The notes below the pieces were generated by a model. The model did not search any database, had not been told where the DNA came from, and was given only the letters and a program-made list of their open reading frames with translations. Positions 47,051-60,109 of a stretch of DNA of 64,000 nt are shown here, piece by piece. The translations under genes and the position numbers were made by a program. The DNA is from Macrotis lagotis (taxonomy: Eukaryota > Chordata > Mammalia > Peramelemorphia > Peramelidae). The stretch lies in the NCBI RefSeq assembly GCF_037893015.1, contig NC_133663.1:1914378-1978377 (forward strand), written 5' to 3'. Position 1 is the first letter of the stretch. Each line of letters opens with the position of its first letter.

Positions 47051-48610
47051 ATCCAATCTTTTAAAAGAAATTTTACCATTTTTAAAACAATGAGCAGGCA
47101 CAGGGGAAGGGGGAGGGAAGTGAGTGGGACTGACCAACAATGGCATTTTGGTGTATTCTGTGACCAGCTCAAGAGAGTGTGATGATGGGAGGGCTGTCTC
47201 ACACCCAGCTAGTGACAGTCCTCTGCCTGGGCCAGAGCACAGAGCCCCTCTAGAAAACTATGCTGAGTCCTGAAGAAGGACCTGGAAGTCAGATCAGGTG
47301 GGGTTGAATTGGCCCGAGTCTCCTAATATTTAAGGGCCATCACCTAGCAATGGAGTTAGGGTAGGTTCCCCAGGAGAGCCCCCTGGTGGCTGGTGTACCA
47401 GAGAGGCCAATTTTGACTGGCACATCTGGCTATCCCAGAATATAAAGGACTTCCCCTAGCAGTGGTTGACCCATCCCTGAGGTATCCCAAGAACATTCCA
47501 GACAGACACTCTTCAGGAAGTTCCTGAAGGGGTTCCTCCTCAGGAGTGATTGGGCTACCTGCCCTCCACAAGCCCTGAGAGCACAGGGGTTGACATCCTC
47601 TCCAACCTCCTCTACAGCCTTCAGCAGGGACTTCCCAGCTCCCCACACAGGGCCCTGCATATAGGAGGTCATGAGATTCTTCTCATCTCCTCCTTTGAGT
47701 CTTTGGGGCTTCCATTGTCTTCTTTCTGCTCAATGGCTTGCTCCTAGAGCTTCCTGCCCTCTGCCCACCAGCTCCCCTCCTAGGCTATTGGCATGAGTAA
47801 GTGATGGGGGAGGGCACAAGCTCAGGACTGAGCCAGGATTTTCTGGGGAGCTCACCTTTGTGGGCAAAGACACAAATGGGGCATGCCCTTTGGGGGGCAT
47901 GGTTAGATGATTCTGGGTATCATGATTCTCCACAGCGTCTGGGTTCAAAGGGCAGCTTGAGCCCAGGCATAGGGACCAACTGAAGAATGGTACAGGCCAA
48001 GATGGCCTTGAGTTGCCTCTTCGTGTCCATCAAAATGTCAGGAATCTGCAGGTAGATCCCAGAGATGAGGGCCAAAGAATAGGCAAAAACACTTTTAAAA
48101 GAAAAAAAGGTGCCAAAAGCACAGGGAGGAGGATGAGCTTCCCAAGTAGCCAAAATCCAGCCGAGAGCCATTCCCCTTCACACAAATGGAGAGCATCCGC
48201 AATGTGCAACTGAGGAGGGAACAAACGGGTTTGGGGAAGTAGGGCATCATTAACAGTGCTCATCTCATGATGAACTAGATGACGGTGATTCAAATCCAAG
48301 ACTCCCTATACTTATTGCTTAGGAAGACATTTGGATTGGCAGAGCCAAAGACCACTAGAAGGGGTCTCTTGTTGCAAGGTTTCTCTCACCCCTACTGTAA
48401 AATGACTCAATATTTCTTGGGAAATGTAACAATAGAAATAATAAGCCACCGATAGTAAGCATCAGATGACACAGATTCAGAGAAATGTCCATTGGTCCAA
48501 AGCAGAGACCCCATGGAGGGTCAGTTCCTCTGGACAAGTTGTTGGTGGCATGAAGCGCCGAGACCCAGCAGAGCCTCCTGGAAGAGATCTGGGATCACTC
48601 AAGAGAAGTT
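47051..48610 (+). other. Intron 2, middle, nothing recognised
   Basis: No gene, and no repeat I can name with confidence. Confidence 0.4.
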
Positions 48611-48611
48611 C

Positions 48612-48614
<3 letters not shown>

Positions 48615-48658
<44 letters not shown>
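48615..48658 (+). repeat. (CA)n microsatellite
   Basis: About 22 perfect AC units. Confidence 0.96.
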
Positions 48659-48659
<1 letters not shown>

Positions 48660-48929
48660 AAATGACCAGATTCCAACACGTATCAGAGTGGACTCCCTAT
48701 GGAGTTCCCCCCAGTGTCTGAGCCTGTTCAGCAGGACAGACTGCAGAAGGCCAATGGGCTCAGATCAGATGAACCAAGAGGAGAGCAAGGTAGGAACTGA
48801 CACGTCTCATGCAAGTAAAGCCCTATCCCTTTAATACCAATATAGGGGAGAGTGATGAGACCCACACTGAGAGCAGTGGAGAGGCTCAGTGGGGCAAGCA
48901 GACCCCCTAGAGGAGGCCGCAAGGAACCC

Positions 48930-49170
48930 CAAAGAGAACCAGAGCTAAAGATGTCATCAAGGAGCTGTGGGGCAGCAAGAGAAGATGGATTGGTCATGTT
49001 ATGAATGCCGGTGGCAGATGGAGAAGTGGGGAGAAGGGAGGAAGACCCCTCCCCTTGCCCCCTGGTATACTGGGGAGAGTCTGTGGCAAGCTGCTGGGAG
49101 GTGAGGAACACAAGTCACATAGGATGGGCTGCAATCTGCCCTATCGGAGGGAATGTCCAGACTGGTGAGA
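48930..49170 (+). mobile_element. RTE-like LINE ORF fragment
   Basis: The translation reads DVIKELWGSKRRWIGHVMNA, resembling the RRWIGHVMRAGDGRW segment near the C-terminus of RTE-type LINE ORFs. The frame breaks soon after. Confidence 0.5.
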
Positions 49171-49261
49171 ACACAGATCTGTGTGAGAAGAGATGTCAGA
49201 GGCACAAGGTGGTGACAGAGATATCAGTGGAGAATCAGATAGAACCATGGCTATGATCTCT

Positions 49262-49424
49262 ATTTCTTTTTTTTAAATTTTTAGGTTTTTGCAAGGCAAT
49301 GGGGTTGTGACTTGCCCAAGGTCACACAGCTAGATAATTATTAAGTGTCTGAGGCTGGATTTGAACTCAGCTCCTCCTGCCTCCAGGACTAGTGCTCTAT
49401 CCACTGGGCCACCTAGCCTCCCTG
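49262..49424 (-). mobile_element. CORE-SINE in intron 2
   Basis: 'taggtttttgcaaggcaatg', 'cttgcccaaggtcacacagc' and 'gtgctctatccactgggcca' with reversed head. The flanks CCATGGCTATGATC and CCATGGATATAATC form an imperfect target duplication. Confidence 0.9.
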
Positions 49425-50360
49425 ACCCATGGATATAATCATGAGCTTTTGTAGCTTCTCAATACCCTCCCTTCCCCTGCAGCTCTCTAAAACTGTCATT
49501 TAGGAGTGGTTAATTGGCATTGGAGGAGGCACTTTCCAACTCTGGGAGTTCCCTTATTGCTGACATGAATCCTAGTAAAGTAACTGACGGGCTACAAGGT
49601 TCAAATTCACTGTTGAAAACTACCTTTTTGCATGTAAAAAAGTTACTGATTCAGGCCAGGAAAAACCAGGGAGGATCAGTTCTGCCTGGGGTCTCCGGAG
49701 GCAGATAGGTCAAGGGGGAGCACCAGAAATGATCTGCGGCACTTTCCCCCAGGTTCCAGGGCAGGTCCACACAGACATTGTCTTCCCTGTTTCACAGATG
49801 GTGGTGACGGTCCAAGGTTTTGCTTTGTTTTGGCCTCAACACCAAATCCTTGTCTTATAATAGTGACCACCTCCCAGAAGCCCATTTCCAGACACAGGCA
49901 TTAATGATGCCAGTTGAGACGATGCTATTTGGCATTGCCCGTAGTTTCTGCCACCTGTCTATTCCTGGGACTGCTGCCAAGATGGGCAAGCTGGAGTCTG
50001 GGGGGACAAGGCTGGGCCCATGCTGGATCTGGCGAGTTCTTTACCATCCAAATCATCAGCTGGCCTGCCAGCCCATGGATGCCAGGGAAATCATGCCCTT
50101 TGGCAACACCTGCCCAGAAGGCCTGCTTCTCCAGTGGGTTGCTCTCTGCTGAGTGCCCTTGTGCCCGCTCTCTCCCTAACCAAATGAGTCCCAAGCTTCC
50201 CCCCAAGGCTGAGATGATCATCCTGGGGCCCCACCCTTGGATCCTTAGGGGGGCAGGCCACGGATGTATCGGCCCATGAGATTCTGAATGCTCCCAACCT
50301 GGACAGGGTGGCACAAGGCTTGGCTCACCCTGACCCTTTGCTTTTGTCTTTCATCCGCAG
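49425..50360 (+). other. Intron 2, last part
   Basis: Unique sequence up to the exon 3 acceptor. Nothing else recognised. Confidence 0.45.
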
Positions 50361-50408
50361 GACTGTGTCCAGCTAAACCAGTACAAACTCCAGAGTGAGA
50401 TCGGAAAG
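50361..50408 (+). CDS. CAMKK1: CAMKK1 exon 3 (residues 145-160): start of kinase domain
   Basis: The acceptor CTTTCATCCGCAG ends at 50360 and the donor GGAAAG|GTGGGT follows 50408. The exon is 48 nt, phase 0 at both ends. It encodes DCVQLNQYKLQSEIGK: the conserved linker into the kinase fold, strand beta-1, and the first glycine of the nucleotide-binding loop. QYKLQSEIGK is the CaMKK1 form (CAMKK2 has QYTLKDEIGK, from memory). Because the length is a multiple of three, skipping would keep frame but remove beta-1. Confidence 0.96.
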
Positions 50409-50639
50409 GTGGGTGTGCTGGTGGTGGCCTGAACTTGCTCCCCTGGCCTGGATTCTGCCCTTGCTCCAGGCCTGAGCTGGTCACTCCCCAGAGGCAGCTT
50501 CTTCTTTGCCTCTACTGGGGCAGAGGTCCAGACTGATACTGGTGAGCAACGGCGGTCAGGGCTTCTGGTCTACCTGCGCAGGGAGGCAGTTTGCATTCTC
50601 CTTTCCACATGGGAAGAACCTGGCACTGAAGAGCCAGCC

Positions 50640-50995
50640 AAGAGGAGAGACAGAGAGAGACAGACAGAGAGACAGAGACAGAGAGAGATGAGAGAGACAG
50701 AGATATATAGATATAGATATATGTACAGAGAGAGAGAGACAGAGAGAGACAGACAGAGAGACAGACAGGGAGAGATAAGACACAGAGATGAGAGAGACAA
50801 AGATATATAGATATAGATATATGTACAGAGAGACAGACAGAGACAGAGAGAGATGAGGCGGAGATGAGAGAGACAAAGATATATAGATATAGATATATGG
50901 ACAGAGAGACAGAGAGACAGAGACAGAAAGAGAACAAGGTGGACAGACAGACAGAGACAAGAGACAAAGATATGTCGATATATACAGAGAGAGGA
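50640..50995 (+). repeat. GAGACA/GATATA compound satellite in intron 3
   Basis: Purine-rich GAGAGACAGACAGAGA tracts alternate with an AGATATATAGATATAGATAT block. The block occurs at about 50700, 50803 and 50877, with a short relic near 50967, giving larger units of about 75-105 bp. Reverse-strand frames rich in Ser/Leu/Tyr are artefacts. Confidence 0.93.
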
Positions 50996-51302
50996 GCCCC
51001 TCCCATCCAGGCTGCTCCAAGGGCTGGGAAGGCGTTGGGGGTGGGTCTCTGCCCCTCACTGCCTGTGGGACCCCAGGCACTATGGCTCACTTCTCTGGTC
51101 CTTGGCTCCCTCTCTGTGAAATGGAGCTGACCCCAGGGAGGATCTGAGGAGAAGGGAGCCAAAGTTGGGGAGCATTGGGCTAAGAGCAGGGGACAGGCAG
51201 CAGAGGAGACCCAGGCCCAAGTTCCCCCAAGAGCTGAAATGGGTGGTCAAGGGGGAGGGACGCACCTCTTTTCTGCCACAATGGTGATGATCCAATTAAA
51301 TT

Positions 51303-51304
<2 letters not shown>

Positions 51305-51355
<51 letters not shown>

Positions 51356-51363
51356 TGTCTGTC
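51305..51363 (+). repeat. (TG)n microsatellite in intron 3
   Basis: About 25 perfect GT units followed by TCTGTCTGTCTC. It lies 150 bp upstream of the CA-type satellite, with which its transcript would be complementary. Confidence 0.95.
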
Positions 51364-51507
51364 TCCAGAAATGAGGACTGCTCCTCCTTCCCTCCCCTGC
51401 ACCCCTTAGACTCCCTGCTTCCTCTAAGGTTCATCTGGAATCCCTGCCTTGGACACAAAGCCTTTTCTGGTTTCCCCACCGACCTTGGGTTTCTTTTTAT
51501 CTATTCT

Positions 51508-53464
51508 GCAACCCACACACACACACACATTCTCTCTTTCCCACACACTGACACGCTCTCACACACACTCATACATTCACTCACACACTCTCACACACTC
51601 ACACTCACAGACACACTGTCCCACATACATATATTCACTCACACACTCACACATATACTCACACACACACTGACACACTCACACACAGACACATATATTC
51701 ACTCACATACTCACACACACATTGACATACTCACACATACACTCATACACACTGACACACACACTCACACACTCACACACTGACACACACATATTCACTC
51801 ACATACTCACACTCACACACACTGACACACACAGACACACATATATTCACTCACATATACTCACACACATTGACACACACACTGACACACACAGACACAC
51901 ATATATTCACTCACATACTCTCACACTCACATACACTCACACACACACTGACACACTCACACACAGACACATATATTCACTCACATACTCACACACACAT
52001 TGACATACTCACACATACACTCATACACACTGACACACACAGTCACACACACTCACACACTCACACACTGACACACACATATTCACTCACATACTCACAC
52101 TCACACACACTGACACACACAGACACACATATATTCACTCACATATACTCACACACACATTGACACACACACTGACACACACAGACACACATATATTCAC
52201 TCACATACTCTCACACTCACATACACTCACACACACACTGACACACTCACACACAGACACATATATTCACTCACATACTCACACACATTGACACACTCAC
52301 ACATACACTCATACACACACTGACACACTCACACACACTGACACACATATATTCACTCACATACTCACATACTCTCACACACATTGATACACTCACACAT
52401 ACACTCACACATAGACACACATATATTCACTCACATACACTCACACACACTGACACACACAGACACACATATATTCACTCACATACTCTCACATTCACAT
52501 ACACTCACACACACACTGACACACTCACACACAGACACATATATTCACTCACATACTCACACACACATTGACATACTCACACATACACTCATACACACTG
52601 ACACACACAGTCACACACACTCACACACTCACACACTGACACACACATATTCACTCACATACTCACACTCACACACACTGACACACACAGACACACATAT
52701 ATTCACTCACATATACTCACACACACATTGACACACACACTGACACACACAGACACACATATATTCACTCACATACTCTCACACTCACATACACTCACAC
52801 ACACACTGACACACTCACACACAGACACATATATTCACTCACATACTCACACACACATTGACACACTCACACATACACTCATACACACACACACACTGAC
52901 ACACACACACACTGACACATATATTCACTCACATACTCACATACTCTCACACACATTGATACACTCACACATACACTCACACATAGACACACATATATTC
53001 ACTCACATACACTCACACACACTGACACACACACAGACACACATATATTCACTCACATACTCTCACACACATACATTCAGACACACACTGACACATTCAC
53101 ACACAGACACATATATTCACTCACATACTCACATACACTCAGCACACATTGACACACTCACACATATACTCACACACACTGACACACAGACACACATATA
53201 TTCACTCACATATACTCACACACACATTGACACACACAGTCACACACACACTGACACACACAGACACACATATATTCACTCACATACTCTCACACACATA
53301 CATTCACACACACACTCACACACTCACACACAGACACATATATTCACTCACATACTCACACACACTCACGCACACATTGACACATTCACACATACACTCA
53401 CACACACACTCACACACACACAGACACACATATATTCATTCACATACTCACACACACACACACG
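51508..53464 (+). repeat. 2-kb CA-type satellite with higher-order repeats, intron 3
   Basis: The array is built from CACACA, CTCACA, CTGACACACACAGACACA and ATATATTCACTCACATACTC blocks in units near 280-290 bp. A pair of units repeats as about 568 bp: the block AGTCACACACACTCACACAC starts at 52041 and again at 52609, and TGACATACTCACACATACAC at 52001 and 52569 (with an earlier copy at 51723). It ends about 230 bp before exon 4. His/Thr-rich frames across it are not genes. Confidence 0.95.
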
Positions 53465-53691
53465 CTGTCACACAGCATTCAGCTCCTGTTGGCAAGGGAG
53501 GAGCGGGGGTGGGGAGCGGGGGAGAGAGGGGCCTCCCTGTGGGGAGGGGGCCTGAGCCCCAAGGGTGGGACTGCCGGAAGCTTCTTTGTGGAGGCTGAGC
53601 TCTCCGGGCGGGGGGCCTCAGCCGGGCTGGCCGGCCAGGCGAGGAAGCCAAGGACCCAAGAAGCTGAGCCGTGTCCCTTGTGTGTCCACAG

Positions 53692-53745
53692 GGCTCCTAC
53701 GGGGTGGTGCGCCTGGCCTACAACGAGTCTGATGACAAGTATTAT
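53692..53745 (+). CDS. CAMKK1: CAMKK1 exon 4 (residues 161-178): Gly-rich loop
   Basis: The acceptor TGTGTGTCCACAG ends at 53691 and the donor TATTAT|GTAAGT follows 53745. The exon is 54 nt, phase 0-0. It encodes GSYGVVRLAYNESDDKYY, completing the GKGSYG loop that covers the ATP phosphates, then beta-2. The serine in the loop is the residue I remember from CAMKK2; human CAMKK1 has alanine there. RLAYNES is typical of CAMKK1. The exon sits about 230 bp downstream of a 2-kb CA-type satellite in intron 3. Confidence 0.95.
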
Positions 53746-54110
53746 GTAAGTGAGCACGCTGCATGGAGCTCGGGGGATCGGCACCATTACTGCCAGACCG
53801 AGGCAGGGGAGCTGAGTTCAAATCTTGCCGGGCAAGTTGCTTGGCCCAAAGGAGAGGCGTGCCTCAGCTTGATGGGGCACCCGATGGGTGACCCAGGAGG
53901 CTGAGCTCCCTCAGAACTGCATGCTCCAGGTGGAAGGTGGGGCCCAGATGAGCCCCCACAGAAAGACCCAGTTGTCCCTCCTGCTGAGTCCTCGGGCCCT
54001 GGCACTTGGGATTCCTTCTCTGTCTTTTGTGAAGCAGCCGATTCCACCCCATAAGCATCACTAAGCACCAACTGTATACCTTCCCAGGGTCAGACGCAAA
54101 TGAAATGGTC
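53746..54110 (+). other. Intron 4, first part
   Basis: Donor GTAAGTGAGC. 53800-53845 has a MIR-like piece ('gagctgagttcaaatcttgc'), and 54055-54110 has 'ctaagcaccaactgtatacc', a SINE-like motif at the outer edge of the inverted repeat. Confidence 0.45.
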
Positions 54111-54430
54111 TCTGATCTCAAGGCATTTCCATTCCCCTGGTCGGGTGTCAGTCACAAAGGCCACGTCAGAGCTGTTCTCCATTAGCAGAAGCCCCTCCCT
54201 GGAGGCCAAGGGGACCCCAGCAGCCTGTAGTCCAACCCATCCATGGCAGGGGCACCCCCTCCCAGCCTTTGCCAGGAGCCCCCCGCCTCTGGAGGCAGCT
54301 CCTTCCATGCCCGGAGGCGGGGAGAGTTGACCAGTGGCTTCTTCCCATCTACCACTTTTGGGGTGTCATCAAGGATGACATAAGGATGCCTCCCTGGCAC
54401 AGACTGGTCTTCAGCAGCCTCTGAGGGCCT
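54111..54430 (-). repeat. Inverted duplication, left arm
   Basis: The reverse complement of this 320-bp segment matches 55147-55467 at about 95% by eye. The inner 245 bp differ at only about seven positions; the outer 75 bp carry about ten, mainly transitions. The two arms face each other across 716 bp. I do not recognise the unit as a known transposon. Confidence 0.9.
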
Positions 54431-55146
54431 GGGGCACACTTGCTATCACATTATCTAGGATGGTTCAGGAGGGACTGGTGTTTCTAGGGATGCCCTGCAG
54501 GAGAGTGAAGAGCTGTGCCAATTTGCCATCTCAACCCAGCCCTGGTAGGATTGGGCTTAGGGGAACAGTGGCATCTGCCCCCCACTAGAGGACCAGGCTG
54601 CCATGCTCAGGACTAGGAGACTCTATCAATGCCAGTCTAAGATGGCAAACCCTGTGAAGACAGGTGAGGAGAATTTGCCAGCCTGCTGGGGGAAGGTTTG
54701 ATCAAACAATGAATAAACATTTAGAAAACGGCATACTTGCAACATGCCCATCACTGGACGTGCCAAGAGGAGGTGCTTGTTTCTAGTTGTTGGGGAGGGC
54801 GATGGGACCCTCTTGGCTCAGGAGCTGAGGAGGGACAGTGTGCCGTCTGCCAGCAGGAAGGTCAGCTGAGGGGCAAAGCCAGGAACAAAAGGAAAGTGGA
54901 GCTTAAAGTGCCAAATGATGGGGGGCATGGAAGGCTCCTCCTCCTCACTCTTAGTTCCCAAGAGGAGAAGGCTCAGTCAAGGAATGGCAGAAGTGGAGTT
55001 GATGGGCAGGTCAAGGGCCAAGTGGTGGGCCTCCATCTCCAGTCTGGGTGCCCACAAGGAAGGAGATTTCCCAGCTCTCCTCAGCAGGCTGACCTCTTGG
55101 CAAGTGGCTGGGCCATCTGTGCCTGTGTGACCACGTTGGTCACTGC
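54431..55146 (+). other. Spacer between the inverted arms
   Basis: Unrelated sequence, containing 'aacaatgaataaacatttag' of SINE type at 54706-54725. No gene. A 218-aa frame starting at 54737 crosses into the right arm and has no family resemblance. Confidence 0.5.
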
Positions 55147-55467
55147 AGGACCCTCAGAGGCTGCTGAAGACCAGCCTGTGCCAGGGAGGCATCCTTATGT
55201 CATCCTTGATGACACCCCAAAAGTGGTGGTTGGGAAGAAGCCACTGGTCAACTCTCCCCGCCTCCGGGCATGGAAGGAGCTGCCTCCAGAGGCGGGGGGC
55301 TCCTGGCAAAGGCTGGGAGGGGGTGCCCCTGCCATGGATGGGTTGGACTACAGGCTGCTGGGGACCCCTCGGCCTCCAGGGAGGGGCTTCTGATAATGGA
55401 GAACAGCTCTGACGTGGCCCCTGCGGCTGACGCCCAACCAGCGGAATGGAAACTCCTTGAGATCAGA
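55147..55467 (+). repeat. Inverted duplication, right arm
   Basis: Matches the reverse complement of 54111-54430. Includes 'gggaggcatccttatgtcat', 'aactctccccgcctccggg' and 'gccatggatgggttggacta', present almost unchanged in the left arm. Similarity ends at 'gagatcaga' (55467), opposite 54111. Confidence 0.9.
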
Positions 55468-57230
55468 AAGCCAGTGAGAGATGAGTACCTTCGGGGGAAG
55501 CAGGGTGTGGGAAGGGGCTCTGTGAACCTGAGCTCTCTCTGAGGGAGAGGGGAGCATCCTGCTCCAGTGGCCAGAATTTGGAAAGTTTTGGGGGGTCAGA
55601 GGACCCTGAAATTATGTCATGTAGGTTATTCCCTACCCTGCCCATGGTTGAGATCAGCCCTGCAGGGTGTGAGTCAGCCCAGGGTGATAAGAAGAGCTAG
55701 TCCCCCTGCTCTGGGAGGAATGTGGAGATCCCTGGAAGAAAGGATCATTTCTGAGGTCCAGGGGTTTTCACAGCCAACTTCAAGTGTGCCGGCTGCTTCG
55801 ATAAAGAAAGTGGGAGACTGGACAGCTCAAATGATGGAAACTGTGGACCCCAAGACCAAGGACTTGAATTACAGTGAGGAGGAGGGAGTCCAAGAGAGAC
55901 AGAGAGGGGGGAGAGGAGTCAAGGCGAGAGGACGGAAGGTCCCTCTGCCCTCTGCCCATCAGGTCACATCGAATGTCTAGTGCTTGGTTCTGGCCACCAC
56001 ATTTTAGGGAGGGCATCAGTGATTTGGGAAGTGTCCAGATTGGGGGAATTAGGAGAGTGAAGGGCCTTGAGATCCCACCATGTTGGGATCAGTTGAAGGA
56101 CTTGGGGATGTTTAGTCTGGAGAAGATTCAAGGGGACGATGCCTGGCAGATGCCCCTAGGGCAGTGGGTGGCAGCTTCAGAGGGGCAGAGGAGAGCTCCC
56201 CCAAAGTAGCCTGAGTTGGTTACTTGGGAGTGGGCTTCTCCTCCCTTCAGGGCTGGATGACCCTTGGGTCATGTTTTCTATAAGGGATCTTAGGCCTGCC
56301 CAATTTGAACCAGGTATCCCAGAGGATCCTGGCAGCTGGTGCTTGGGAACCCAAAGATGGGGTGAAGTTCTTCCCTGCTCACCCCAAGGCAGCTTGGAGG
56401 GGCAGAGCTTTCCTTGGGACCCACAGTCACAGCCCTGGGCTGCTCTCTGAGGTGCTGAGATCGGGGACCCCTCCCTTCCCCCCCAGTTTTGCAGCTGGAG
56501 GTTCAGTGGTGGTGAACATCTAGACTAGCTCAGCTCCATGGCACAGGACCCCCGATCTTGTCTGAGCCCAGCAGCCGTGGCCCGGCCCACTGCTTGGGCA
56601 GCAGCTTCCTCTCGGGGGTGCTGGCCTGACTGAAGCCTCCCATCCATGGAAGGTGAGGGGCCAGTCTGAAAGACTGAGTGCTGTGATGGGCGACCCCTGA
56701 TGGGCCACACGATGCCTTCCTTAGAGACTCTGGGAGACCTATGGGTGTCCTCCATTGATACAGGTCGCTGCCCACCCCTGCCTGAACGGAGCGTGGGCTC
56801 TCTTTGAAGGGCACCCCATGACGCCCCACTGTACTGGGGGCCTCCTTCACGTCTGCCTGACATCTCCAGCTGAGGGGACCAGCCCCCCCTTTTCCATCAC
56901 AATATCCTTGCTGGCATCCTTTGCTCTGTTAGCTTGTACCCGCCCCCAGCGGTGGCCCCCCTGCTCTTCAGAGATGGCTGGGATTCGGGTCTCCCAGGAG
57001 TCACGGCATCAGAATGGGAGGACTTGAGAAGCCCTGGAGGGGCAGCCCTGACCTGGGGGGTTGTGGGAGGTGACTGGGGGGTCTAGGAGAATGGCAGCCC
57101 CTGCCAGGCAGGCCAGTTGATCCTAATGACTGGCCCCAGTGGACTTGGGATGTCCAGGGCAGCCCTCCCTGGGGGCCCGGTCCAGAGCAGGGGCAGCAGG
57201 GAACACTCACCCCATTTCTCTCATTCCCAG
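55468..57230 (+). other. Intron 4, last part, with L3/CR1 fragment at 55975-56185
   Basis: 'accacattttagggagggca', 'gagtgaagggccttgagatc' and 'aggacttggggatgtttagt' with 'ctggagaagattcaagggg' are the L3/CR1 3' region in + orientation. The rest up to the exon 5 acceptor is unremarkable. Confidence 0.65.
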
Positions 57231-57282
57231 GCCATGAAAGTCCTGTCCAAAAAGAAGCTATTGAAGCAGTACGGATTTCCAC
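57231..57282 (+). CDS. CAMKK1: CAMKK1 exon 5 (residues 179-195): ATP-binding lysine
   Basis: The acceptor CTCTCATTCCCAG ends at 57230 and the donor TTTCCAC|GTAGGT follows 57282. The exon is 52 nt, phase 0 to 1. It encodes AMKVLSKKKLLKQYGFP plus the first base of an Arg codon. Lys181 in AMK is the beta-3 lysine that anchors ATP (Lys157 in human CaMKK1). The LLKQYGFP run distinguishes the gene from its paralogue CAMKK2. Confidence 0.97.
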
Positions 57283-59515
<2,233 letters not shown>

Positions 59516-59756
59516 TGACCAAGTAGGGGAGACCACTGCTCAGGGGCCCAGCCCTCTCCTCACCTCTTCCCCCCACTCTCTATTCCCCTGCTCCCTTTGG
59601 GGAGGGTTTCTCCCTCTTTTCCACCCCTATTGACCCCCACGTTCCCAGAGAAACTCTTCCTTCTATGATTTCTCTGGTAGAATTCCCTCCACCTAGCCAG
59701 GGTGACCCTCGCTCTGACTCTCCATTCCCCCAACCCCACACTGCCCTTCTCCCCTC

Positions 59757-60025
59757 CCCACCACACACACACAGAGACATACATGCACGCACACACACAC
59801 ATACATACACAGTGCACATACACAGAGAGACACATACATATGCATACACACACTCACACATACACACATGCACACATACACACATGCACATGCACACATA
59901 GATGCATGTACACATATACACACAGACCTGCAAGCATAATGCACGCATGCACATGCACACATACATACACACGTGCATGCACACATATATACATGCACAT
60001 AAACATACACACATGTGTACACACG
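59757..60025 (+). repeat. CA/CATA/CATG-rich simple repeat before exon 7
   Basis: ACACACAC with CATACATG, GCACACAT and CACATATA steps over about 270 bp, ending 48 bp upstream of the 37-nt exon 7. Confidence 0.93.
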
Positions 60026-60072
60026 AGAGGGCGCTGGCTTCCCTCCTGCTAATGGCGCTTCCCCTTGGACAG

Positions 60073-60109
60073 GTCCTGGATGACCCTGCTGAGGACAACC
60101 TTTACATGG
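60073..60109 (+). CDS. CAMKK1: CAMKK1 exon 7, 37-nt small exon (residues 241-252)
   Basis: The acceptor CCCTTGGACAG ends at 60072 and the donor TACATGG|GTGAGG follows 60109. It encodes VLDDPAEDNLYM plus the first base of Val253: strand beta-5 leading to the hinge. Thirty-seven nucleotides is very short for an internal exon. A CA-rich tract (59757-60025) ends about 50 bp upstream, so the usual polypyrimidine region is poor, which may make inclusion depend on splicing enhancers. The family match is exact enough to leave little doubt. Confidence 0.95.

Noticed and set aside
48466..48834. 122-aa open frame crossing the (CA)n at 48615
   Set aside because: Contains the microsatellite as a His/Thr run and nothing recognisable on either side.
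50512..51162. 216-aa minus-strand frame with Leu/Ser/Tyr repeats resembling membrane segments
   Set aside because: Translation of the GAGACA/GATATA satellite on the reverse strand.
51307..53598. Series of His/Thr/Ser-rich frames up to 275 aa
   Set aside because: Direct translations of the CA-type satellite in different frames, not genes.
54182..55393. Near-identical open frames on opposite strands (85 aa minus, 218 aa plus) that might suggest a duplicated small gene
   Set aside because: They share sequence only because they lie in the inverted arms. There is no domain, no splice context and no codon-type substitution pattern that I can see.
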